DNA from: Holophagaceae bacterium
GTDB taxonomy: Bacteria; Acidobacteriota; Holophagae; Holophagales; Holophagaceae
Direction: 5' to 3'
DNA: 5,378 nucleotides
NCBI GenBank assembly: GCA_025355915.1
Contig: JANXYT010000332.1
Coordinates: 1 to 5,378 of the forward strand
The notes beneath the pieces were generated by a model, which searched no databases, was not told the DNA's origin, and saw only the letters and a list, made by a program, of their open reading frames with translations. Below are positions 1 through 5,378 of this stretch, in pieces. Each line of letters starts with the position of its first letter. Within the stretch, counting starts at the first letter, position 1. A program made the translations under genes and the position numbers.

Positions 1-645
1 CGGAAGCAGCTGGCAGAGGGCGGCAAGGCGGCGCTGGACGCCAGTACCGATCCCATGATCCTCCTCGCCAAGCAGCTCGATCCCTTCAACCGTGCCATCC
101 GTAAGCAGGTGGAGGATGAAGTCACCAGCGTGTTCACCGAACATGGCGGACGCATCGCCGAGGCCCGCTTCAAGGCCTTCGGCAAGTCGCTCTATCCCGA
201 TGCCACCTTCACCCTGCGCCTGGGCTACGGCCCCGTAGCGACCTACGCCAACGGCACCGGCACCAAGGCCCAGCCCTTCACCACCTACATGGGCATGTAC
301 GACCGGCACCTGGGCTGGGGCGGCAATGCCGCCGCCGCCGAGGATGGCGCCTGGACCCTGCCCGAGCGCTGGCTGAAGCGGCAGAGGAAGCTGGACCTCA
401 GCACTCCCTTCAACTTCATCTACGCCTGCGACACCGTGGGCGGCAACAGCGGCAGCCCCGTGGTGAACGTGAGGGGCGAGTTCGTGGGGATCAACTTCGA
501 TAGCGTGTACGAGGGACAGGGTGGCTACTACGTCTACGACGCCGACACCAAACGCGCCGTGGCCACCGATGCCCGCGCCATCCTCGAAGCCCTGCGCAAG
601 ATCATGGACGCACGGTACCTGGCGGACGAGCTGACCGGGAAGTGA
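1..645 (+). CDS. S46 family dipeptidyl-peptidase (DPP7/DPP11-like), C-terminal part, 5' truncated by window edge
   Basis: The reading frame is open from base 1 and gives 214 residues before TGA; the family is usually about 700 residues, so roughly the last third is present. The fragment contains FTLRLGYG (residues 70-77) and the core GGNSGSP, with nucleophile Ser150. It ends with the FD-x-x-YEG segment and a stretch with conserved-looking spacing (KRAVATDARAILEAL) that matches the usual C-terminus of S46 enzymes. The catalytic His and Asp should lie upstream, outside the window. Family knowledge: these are periplasmic or secreted chymotrypsin-fold exopeptidases that release dipeptides from peptide N-termini, used in peptide nutrition. 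The residue 18 after the catalytic Ser, which sets specificity (Gly in DPP7, Arg in DPP11, from memory), is Ser168 here, so substrate class is open. The gene looks intact at its 3' end. It is separated from the next gene by a palindromic repeat, so it is probably not co-transcribed with it. Confidence 0.9.
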   Translation, partial: RKQLAEGGKAALDASTDPMILLAKQLDPFNRAIRKQVEDEVTSVFTEHGGRIAEARFKAFGKSLYPDATFTLRLGYGPVATYANGTGTKAQPFTTYMGMYDRHLGWGGNAAAAEDGAWTLPERWLKRQRKLDLSTPFNFIYACDTVGGNSGSPVVNVRGEFVGINFDSVYEGQGGYYVYDADTKRAVATDARAILEALRKIMDARYLADELTGK

Positions 646-650
646 AAACA

Positions 651-753
651 TGAAACCGCAGATGGCGCAGATGACGCGGATGAAAAAGGTAGAGCCGCAA
701 TCATCTGTTCCATCTGCGAAATCTGCGTCATCTGCGGTTAAACCTTTTCCTTT
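651..753. repeat. Imperfect inverted repeat made of 9-base units (CGCAGATGR type)
   Basis: The arms at 654-682 and 711-739 are inverted copies, 25 of 29 positions matching. Each arm is itself a degenerate tandem array with a 9-base period: the left has three units (656-682, ccgcagatg, gcgcagatg, acgcggatg), the right four in the opposite orientation (702-737, catctgttc, catctgcga, aatctgcgt, catctgcgg). The spacer is about 28 bases. A T-rich tract (744-753) follows the right arm, so the RNA hairpin could act as a terminator for the peptidase gene or as an mRNA 3' stabiliser. Similar CATCTGCGTCATCTGCGG strings recur as dispersed intergenic repeats in several GC-rich bacterial genomes; that is recollection, not a search. 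It carries no transposase. Confidence 0.75.
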
Positions 754-763
754 TGGGCTACCC

Positions 764-1180
764 ATGGACCTGTATTTCTCGTGCTCCCTTACCGGCGGAC
801 GAAACGACCAGCCGGCCTACGCGGCGATGGTGGCGTACCTGCAGACCCTCGGCCATCTGGTGCTCACAGCGCATCTGGCCTCCGAAGCCGCGATGGCTGC
901 CGATGGCGAACAAACGCCGGAGGCGGTTTTCGAGCGGGACACGGCCTGGCTCCGGCGCTGCGATGCGGTGGTTGCAGAGGTGAGCACACCCTCCCACGGG
1001 GTGGGCTTCGAGGTCGCCTACGCCCTGGAGCGAGGCAAGCCCGTGCTCTGTCTGGCCCGGGAGGGCGTCCGTGTCAGCAAGATGCTCACGGGCATCCGTG
1101 GCGCCGGGTTCGATTTCCGCACCTATCGCACCCAGGTCGAAGCCCACGCGCACCTGGAATCCTTTCTGGCGCGATACTAG
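764..1180 (+). CDS. DNPH1/Rcl-like 2'-deoxynucleoside 5'-monophosphate N-glycosidase (nucleoside 2-deoxyribosyltransferase family)
   Basis: 138 residues, the compact size of Rcl/DNPH1. The order of motifs matches that family: YFSCSLTGGR (4-13), ERDTAWL (57-63), AVVAEV (68-73), PSHGVGFE (76-83) and a late RGA (112-114). Tyr4, Ser8, Asp59, Ser77 and catalytic Glu83 align in spacing with rat Rcl Tyr13, Ser17, Asp69, Ser87 and Glu93 (numbering from memory). Known activity: hydrolysis of the N-glycosidic bond of 2'-deoxynucleoside 5'-monophosphates to base and deoxyribose 5-phosphate, in the cytosol, for nucleotide salvage or pool cleaning. The frame also extends to an ATG at 650, but those 38 extra residues are encoded by the inverted repeat and lie before the conserved beta strand, so the ATG at 764 is chosen. 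No good Shine-Dalgarno precedes 764. The reductase gene follows after 25 bases. Deoxyribosyltransferase activity is the main alternative. Confidence 0.85.
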   Translation: MDLYFSCSLTGGRNDQPAYAAMVAYLQTLGHLVLTAHLASEAAMAADGEQTPEAVFERDTAWLRRCDAVVAEVSTPSHGVGFEVAYALERGKPVLCLAREGVRVSKMLTGIRGAGFDFRTYRTQVEAHAHLESFLARY

Positions 1181-1193
1181 GCCTCGTTTCTCC

Positions 1194-1200
1194 AAGGAGG
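1194..1200 (+). promoter_or_regulatory. Strong Shine-Dalgarno of the aldo/keto reductase gene
   Basis: AAGGAGG lies 5 bases before the ATG at 1206. It fixes that start against an in-frame upstream ATG at 1071, which lies inside the preceding gene. It is much stronger than anything before the Rcl-like gene, so the reductase may be translated at a higher rate than its upstream neighbour. Confidence 0.85.
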
Positions 1201-1205
1201 ACACC

Positions 1206-2276
1206 ATGTCCGGCCCCGGAACCACCCGTCGAGACCTCTTCAAGCTGGGTGCCGCCGCCGCGGCCGGACTCCTCGCCACACGGTTGAACGCGGTGGAATC
1301 AAACGAGCCCGTGACCCTGAAACCCTCGCCGAAGGCACCCTTCAATCCGGCCACGGCGGCGGCCATGCCCACCCGAAACCTGGGACGCACAGGGCACCAC
1401 GTGGGCCTCTTCAGCCTCGGCGGCCAGGCGGCCATCGAGAAGCCAGAACACGAGAAGGTGGCCGTCCCCCTCATCGAGCGGGCCCTGGATCTGGGCGTGA
1501 ACTACATCGATACTTCCGCCCGCTACGGCGGCGAGGCCCGGTGGAGCGAACAGTACATCGGGAAGGTGATGAAGCACCGCCGCCGTGAGGCCTTCCTCGC
1601 CACCAAGACCCACGACCGCACGGCGGACGGCTCCCTGCGCATCCTGGAAACCTCGCTGAAGCTGCTGCAGACCGATCACGTGGACCTCTGGCAGCTGCAC
1701 GCCATGAGCACCATGGAGGATGTGGAGCGCGTCTGCGCCAAGGGCGGCACCCTGGAGGCCTTCCAGAAGGCCCGGGACCAGAAGCTGGTGCGCTTCCTGG
1801 GGCTCAGCGGCCACACCGATCCCGACGTGCTGGCCGAGGCCATCCGCCGCTTCCCCTTCGATTGTGTATTGATGGCCTTCAACGCCGCCGACACCTGGCA
1901 CCTGCCCTTCAAGAAGACCCTGCTGCCCCTGGCTGTGGAGAAGGAGATGGGCATCATCGGCATGAAGATCCCCGCCCGGGGCCGCCTCCTCGAAGGCGTC
2001 CAGCCGCCACTCCCCGAGAAGCAACGGGGAACCGCGAAACACGACCGGCCCGGCACTCTCACCATGAAAGAGGCCATGCGCTACACCCTGTCCTTCCCCG
2101 TGAGCACCGTCATCATCGGCGTGGACAACATCGCCCAGCTCGAAGAAAACATCGCCATCGCCCGGGACTTCCTGCCCTTCAATGCCAGCCAGCTCGAAGG
2201 GCTCGAACAGAAGGTGAAGCCGGTGTACGGGCAGGCCTCGTGGTACAAACGCGATGCACCGCCGAATCCAAAGTAG
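1206..2276 (+). CDS. Tat-exported aldo/keto reductase
   Basis: 356 residues. The N-terminus carries a twin-arginine signal: TTRRDLFKLG (6-15), then an alanine-rich hydrophobic stretch (15-25), with possible cleavage after LNA (27-29). The (beta/alpha)8 aldo/keto reductase domain begins near residue 55 (TRNLGRTG). The full catalytic tetrad is visible: Asp102 (NYIDTS), Tyr107 (ARYG), Lys134 (LATKTH) and His165 (LWQLHAM). Near the end VIIGVDNIAQLEENI is the usual nucleotide-binding and closing segment. Family role: NAD(P)H-dependent reduction of aldehydes or ketones, or the reverse; the substrate cannot be read from sequence. A Tat signal fits export of a folded, cofactor-loaded enzyme to the periplasm. 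The C-terminal ferredoxin-like cysteine cluster found in some related reductases is absent. The gene sits 25 bases after the Rcl-like gene, and its stop codon overlaps the next ribosome binding site, so it is probably the middle gene of an operon. Confidence 0.92.
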   Translation: MSGPGTTRRDLFKLGAAAAAGLLATRLNAVESNEPVTLKPSPKAPFNPATAAAMPTRNLGRTGHHVGLFSLGGQAAIEKPEHEKVAVPLIERALDLGVNYIDTSARYGGEARWSEQYIGKVMKHRRREAFLATKTHDRTADGSLRILETSLKLLQTDHVDLWQLHAMSTMEDVERVCAKGGTLEAFQKARDQKLVRFLGLSGHTDPDVLAEAIRRFPFDCVLMAFNAADTWHLPFKKTLLPLAVEKEMGIIGMKIPARGRLLEGVQPPLPEKQRGTAKHDRPGTLTMKEAMRYTLSFPVSTVIIGVDNIAQLEENIAIARDFLPFNASQLEGLEQKVKPVYGQASWYKRDAPPNPK

Positions 2277-2279
2277 GAG
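2275..2279 (+). promoter_or_regulatory. Shine-Dalgarno overlapping the upstream stop codon
   Basis: AGGAG begins inside the TAG stop (2274-2276) of the reductase and lies 6 bases before the GTG at 2286. It decides that GTG as the start of the membrane protein and implies translational coupling between the two genes. Confidence 0.75.
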
Positions 2280-2285
2280 TGACCT

Positions 2286-3329
2286 GTGAATGACTGGGGA
2301 TCGCGAAGTCACCTCCAGCTGCTCGTCCTGATCGTGGCAACCGCCCTCGGCATCTACCTCTGCTACCGGCTGGCCCTGCCTTTTTTGCCAGCGCTGGTCT
2401 GGGCTCTGACTCTGGCGATCCTGTTCACGCCGCTTCACCGGTGGCTTGAGGCCAAACTGAAGCGCGCCAACCTTGCGGCGGCGGTCGCCGTTCTGGTGGT
2501 GGGTTTGATCGTGGCCGTGCCGGCAACCTTCCTGGGACAGCGGCTCATCTTGGAGTCGGCAAAGGGCGCGGACATCATCAAGACCAAGGTCGAATCCGGC
2601 GAATGGCGGCGCGTCATCGAAGCGCAGCCGCGCCTCGCGCCTCTCGCCGACTGGATTGAACGACAGGTTGATCTGCCGGGAACCGTCAGGTCGGTCGCCA
2701 CCTGGCTGACCAACACGGCTGGGGCGATCGTGAAAGGATCCTTGGTCCAGGTCATCGGCTTCTGCCTGACCTTCTATCTGCTTTTCTATTTCCTGCGCGA
2801 CCGTCGTCTGGCTCTCCTGTCCCTCCGATCTTTGTCTCCCCTCTCGGAAGCCGAAATGAATCGGCTGTTTCTCCGGGTCGAAGATACCGTTTTCGCCACG
2901 GTCTACGGGACGCTGGCCGTCTCGGCCATTCAGGGTCTCCTGGGTGGATTGATGTTCTGGGGGCTGGGCCTGCCGGCCCCGTTGCTTTGGGGCATGGTGA
3001 TGGCGGTGCTGGCCGTGGTACCGGTGCTGGGCGCCTTTATCGTGTGGGTTCCTGCGGCCGGCTTTCTGGCGTTGGAGGGCAGCTGGGGGAAAGCCCTGAT
3101 TCTCACCCTATGGGGCGGGGTGATCGTGGGTGGGATCGACAATCTGCTGTTGCCCATCCTGGTCGGAAACCGGCTGAAACTTCACACCATTCTCGCCTTC
3201 CTCTCAGTGGTCGGCGGCCTGATGGTGTTTGGCACATCCGGTCTCATCCTTGGTCCTCTGGCCCTGACGATCACCTCGGTGCTCCTGGAAATCTGGCGCC
3301 AGCCCGCCGTGGATCTGCCCACGGTGTGA
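2286..3329 (+). CDS. AI-2E/PerM (UPF0118) family transporter
   Basis: 347 residues, normal for the family, with a GTG start supported by AGGAG 6 bases upstream. Hydrophobic segments are seen at about 10-27, 29-48, 63-84 and 152-170, then a crowded membrane region at 203-335. A soluble, mostly helical stretch (85-150) separates TM3 and TM4, as is typical. Family signatures are present in the C-terminal half: PVLGAFIVWVP (246-256), the DN pair with a following Pro (285-290), LKLHTILAFLSVVGG (297-311) and FGTSGLILGP (315-324). Members sit in the inner membrane. Some, such as TqsA, affect autoinducer-2 export and others act as sodium or lithium/proton antiporters, so the transported substrate here is unknown. 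It is the last gene of the presumed operon, and its stop lies 8 bases from the end of the convergent MFS gene. Confidence 0.9.
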   Translation: MNDWGSRSHLQLLVLIVATALGIYLCYRLALPFLPALVWALTLAILFTPLHRWLEAKLKRANLAAAVAVLVVGLIVAVPATFLGQRLILESAKGADIIKTKVESGEWRRVIEAQPRLAPLADWIERQVDLPGTVRSVATWLTNTAGAIVKGSLVQVIGFCLTFYLLFYFLRDRRLALLSLRSLSPLSEAEMNRLFLRVEDTVFATVYGTLAVSAIQGLLGGLMFWGLGLPAPLLWGMVMAVLAVVPVLGAFIVWVPAAGFLALEGSWGKALILTLWGGVIVGGIDNLLLPILVGNRLKLHTILAFLSVVGGLMVFGTSGLILGPLALTITSVLLEIWRQPAVDLPTV

Positions 3330-3337
3330 CCCAACCA

Positions 3338-4618
3338 TCACTGGCCGCCATCAGGCGCCGCTGATTCCACCTTCCGCGCCGCCTCTTCGAACCGGTACAG
3401 CACCTGGGCGCCCTGCTTCCACTGGGGCAGGCGGAGGGCGAAGATCAGGCCGGCGGCCAGGCAGCCGGCGCCGCCCAGGGCCACGGTGAGGGGCGCACCC
3501 AGTTGGTGCGCGAAGGTGCCGCTGAGGAGGGCACCAATGGGGGCCATGCCCATGAACATCATCGAGTAGACGGACATGACCCGGCCCCGCAGGGCGTCGG
3601 GGATCATCATCTGGATCAGGGTGTTGCTGGAGGCCATCTCCACCATGAGCGTGAAGCCGATGGGCAGCATGATGAGCACTGAGAGCGGGAGGCGGCGCGA
3701 CAGCGCGAAGGCGATGAGGGCCGCGCCGAAGCCCATGGCGCTCCCGGCGATCCAACGCCCCAGCCCGCGCGGGCTGCGCCGGAGCGCGAGGCTGAGGGCC
3801 CCCGCCAGGGCGCCCACGCCGGAGATGCCCATGAGCAGGCCGAGGGCCTTGGGTCCCCCGTGGAGGATCTGATCCGCGAAGATGGGCATGAGCACCGAAT
3901 AGGGCATGCCCATGAGGCTCAGAAGGCCCAGGAGCAGCAACAGGTCGCGGACGGGTTTGGCGCCGAGGATGAACCGAAAGCCTGCGCGGATGGCTTGATC
4001 GCCCGCTGGTGCCAGCCTCGCTTGGGTACCGTCGAGCCGCATGGCCCGGAGTCCGGTAATGACCGCGACGTAGCTCAGGCTGTTGACGAGGAAACACCAG
4101 CCCTCGCCCACGGTGGCCACCAGGAGGCCCGTCACGGCTGGGCCGACGATCCGGGCGCCCGTGAACACGGAGGAGTTCAGGGCGATGGCATTCATCAGGT
4201 CCGGCCGATCCACGGTCTGGGCCACGAAGACTTGGCGGGCCGGGATGTCGAAGGCGTTCACCACACCCAGCAGCAGCGAGGTGGTGATGATGTGCCAAAT
4301 GTGGACATGACCCGAAAGGGTCAGCACCGCGAGGATCAGCGTCAGCACCATGGAGGCGGACTGGGTGATGACCACAAGGGTATGGGGGCGCATGCGGTCT
4401 GCCGCCATGCCGCCCAGGGTGGCCAGGAGGAACACCGGAAACTGCCCCGCGAAGGCCACGAACCCCAGCATGGAGGCTTGGCCCGTCAGCCGGTACACCA
4501 GCCAGGACTGAGCCACGGTCTGCATCCAGGTGCCGATGAGAGAGATCATCTGGCCGGAGATGAGGAGGCGGAAATTCCGATAGCGCAGCGCGCGCAGGGC
4601 GTCCGGGAGGCGGAACAT
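3338..4618 (-). CDS. Major facilitator superfamily transporter, EntS-like (DHA3) type
   Basis: 426 residues with about twelve hydrophobic segments in two groups of six, split by a polar central loop near residues 195-215. The start reads RNFRLLISGQMISLIGTWMQ (14-33), followed by QSWLVYRLTG (37-46), the usual opening of the EntS-like MFS group. The loop after TM2 carries motif A as GGMAADRMRPH (69-79). A late RGRVMSVYSMMFMGMAPIG matches the second-half counterpart. Relatives export small molecules such as enterobactin or drugs by proton antiport across the inner membrane; the substrate here cannot be named. ATG at 4618 is chosen because conserved sequence begins within 15 residues; the Shine-Dalgarno is poor. 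It follows the omega-amidase-like gene by 29 bases on the same strand, so the two may be co-transcribed. A longer open frame overlaps it on the same strand up to 4712, but that one has a composition-driven, low-complexity product. Confidence 0.9.
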   Translation of the reverse strand: MFRLPDALRALRYRNFRLLISGQMISLIGTWMQTVAQSWLVYRLTGQASMLGFVAFAGQFPVFLLATLGGMAADRMRPHTLVVITQSASMVLTLILAVLTLSGHVHIWHIITTSLLLGVVNAFDIPARQVFVAQTVDRPDLMNAIALNSSVFTGARIVGPAVTGLLVATVGEGWCFLVNSLSYVAVITGLRAMRLDGTQARLAPAGDQAIRAGFRFILGAKPVRDLLLLLGLLSLMGMPYSVLMPIFADQILHGGPKALGLLMGISGVGALAGALSLALRRSPRGLGRWIAGSAMGFGAALIAFALSRRLPLSVLIMLPIGFTLMVEMASSNTLIQMMIPDALRGRVMSVYSMMFMGMAPIGALLSGTFAHQLGAPLTVALGGAGCLAAGLIFALRLPQWKQGAQVLYRFEEAARKVESAAPDGGQ

Positions 4619-4647
4619 GGCTCGATTCTACCGGGCGTTGTTCCGAT

Positions 4648-5378
4648 TCACAGGTGGCGGTATACCTCGGGCCTCCGGTCGGCCAGGGCGGGGAACCGGG
4701 CGCGCCAGGCACGGATCTGGGTCAGATTAATGTCTCCGACCACCACTCCTTCAGTGGAATCGCCAACTGCGGTGGCCTCGCCAAAGGCATCTTGGAGCGC
4801 AGATCGGCCCGGGTATTCCACCTGCGGGTCCCGGCCCACGCGGTTGACGCCGCAGACGGCCAGCTGGTTTTCGATGGCGCGGGCGGCCAGCAGGGTGGAC
4901 CAGGCCGAGATCCGCCGCGTGGGCCAGTTGGCAGGCACGAAGACCACCTCGGCGCCCCTGCTGGCCAGGGCGCGGAAGGGTTCTGGAAAGCGCAGGTCGT
5001 AGCAGATCTGCAGGCCGCAGGGGATGCCGTCGATTTCGAAGACGGGACAATCGGTGCCGCCGGCGTAGTGCAGGTTTTCGTCACCATAGGAGAAGGGGTG
5101 GATCTTACGATAGGCGGCCACCAGTGATCCATCCGGTGCAGTGACGAAGGCCGCGTTCCGGGGATGGGGCGAGTGGGTCTCCACCGCGGAGCCGACGAGG
5201 TAGATTGCGAATTCCCGTGACAGCGTGGCAAGGGCCTCGCTGGTGGGGCCCGGGATGGATTCTGCGAAGGGTTCGGGCGCCATGGTGAAGCCGAGGGTGA
5301 ACAATTCCGGGAACACCGCCACCCGCGCACCGTCGCGGGCCGCCTGCTCGACGAACCCGCGGGCCCGGGCCAGGTTCG
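4648..5378 (-). CDS. Nitrilase-superfamily carbon-nitrogen hydrolase, omega-amidase (YafV/Nit2)-like, N-terminus cut by window edge
   Basis: The frame runs open to the right edge, giving 242 visible residues; the family is about 260, so perhaps 15-20 N-terminal residues are missing. A GTG at 5322 is in frame but is an internal valine: the sequence before it (NLARARGFVEQAARDGARVA) is normal family sequence. The Glu-Lys-Cys triad is complete in visible-fragment numbering: Glu24 (FPELF), Lys91 (YRKIHPF) and Cys125 (LQICYDLRFPE). ARAIENQLAVCGVNRVG follows, characteristic of the omega-amidase branch. Known role of that branch: cytosolic hydrolysis of 2-oxoglutaramate or 2-oxosuccinamate to the oxo-acid and ammonia, a repair or salvage step after glutamine transamination, linked to methionine salvage in some bacteria. 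A different short-chain amide substrate is possible. The MFS gene starts 29 bases downstream. Confidence 0.9.
   Translation of the reverse strand, partial: NLARARGFVEQAARDGARVAVFPELFTLGFTMAPEPFAESIPGPTSEALATLSREFAIYLVGSAVETHSPHPRNAAFVTAPDGSLVAAYRKIHPFSYGDENLHYAGGTDCPVFEIDGIPCGLQICYDLRFPEPFRALASRGAEVVFVPANWPTRRISAWSTLLAARAIENQLAVCGVNRVGRDPQVEYPGRSALQDAFGEATAVGDSTEGVVVGDINLTQIRAWRARFPALADRRPEVYRHL

Noticed and set aside
55..57. ATG as start of the S46 peptidase gene
   Set aside because: The frame is open from base 1, and the fragment is far too short for the family, so this is an internal methionine of a truncated gene.
1299..2438. Long minus-strand open frame (379 codons) antisense to the reductase
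   Set aside because: The product is low-complexity, rich in Gly, His, Leu and Ala, with no recognisable motif. The plus strand here encodes a complete reductase with its catalytic tetrad, and long antisense frames are expected at this GC content.
4625..4630. Possible minus-strand -10 box (TAGAAT) just before the MFS start
   Set aside because: It matches the consensus at five of six bases but has no convincing -35 at proper spacing, and it would give a nearly leaderless transcript. One hexamer alone is not enough to call a promoter.
3351..4712. Minus-strand open frame of 453 codons in another frame over the MFS gene
   Set aside because: Its product is a Pro/Arg/Gly/His-rich string typical of a frame-shifted reading of GC-rich coding sequence, while the overlapping frame encodes a clear 12-TM transporter.
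3860..5002. Long plus-strand open frame (380 codons) opposite the MFS and amidase genes
   Set aside because: It spans the end of one gene and the start of another on the opposite strand, and its product is rich in Gly, His and Arg without domain features. It mirrors GC-rich codon structure.
5320..5322. GTG as start codon of the amidase-like gene
   Set aside because: The frame continues upstream to the window edge with sequence typical of the first helix of nitrilase-family proteins, so this GTG encodes an internal valine before the catalytic FPELF.

Overview
The window is a GC-rich bacterial segment, densely coded, with five protein genes in two convergent groups and no RNA gene, CRISPR array or insertion sequence that I can see. 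The organism cannot be fixed from one window. High GC, an S46 serine peptidase, a Tat-exported aldo/keto reductase and a dispersed repeat of the CGCAGATGR type together fit Acidobacteriota (Holophagae or Geothrix-like), but a GC-rich proteobacterium or planctomycete is not excluded. No gene-free stretch exceeds about 120 bases.

Plus strand, left half: the window opens inside the C-terminal third of an S46 dipeptidyl-peptidase (1-645), which keeps its catalytic serine. The next gap (646-763) is almost filled by a long imperfect inverted repeat built of 9-base units, which separates the peptidase from the next transcription unit. Then follow three closely packed genes: a DNPH1/Rcl-like 2'-deoxynucleoside 5'-monophosphate N-glycosidase (764-1180), a Tat-signal aldo/keto reductase (1206-2276, preceded by a perfect AAGGAGG), and an AI-2E/PerM-family membrane protein (2286-3329, GTG start). 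The Shine-Dalgarno of the last gene overlaps the reductase stop codon. The spacing suggests one operon, although the three functions have no obvious common pathway.

Minus strand, right half: a nitrilase-superfamily omega-amidase-like enzyme enters from the right edge (its N-terminus is outside the window) and ends at 4648. It is followed 29 bases later by a 12-TM major facilitator transporter of the EntS-like (DHA3) type (4618-3338). The transporter and the AI-2E gene converge with only 8 bases between their stop codons.

The gene content looks like ordinary chromosomal housekeeping and accessory metabolism. I found no clear sign of a new defence, mobile or RNA-based system. The points most worth a second look are the 9-base-period palindromic repeat, the false upstream start it creates for the Rcl-like gene, and an unusual residue at the substrate-specificity position of the S46 peptidase.
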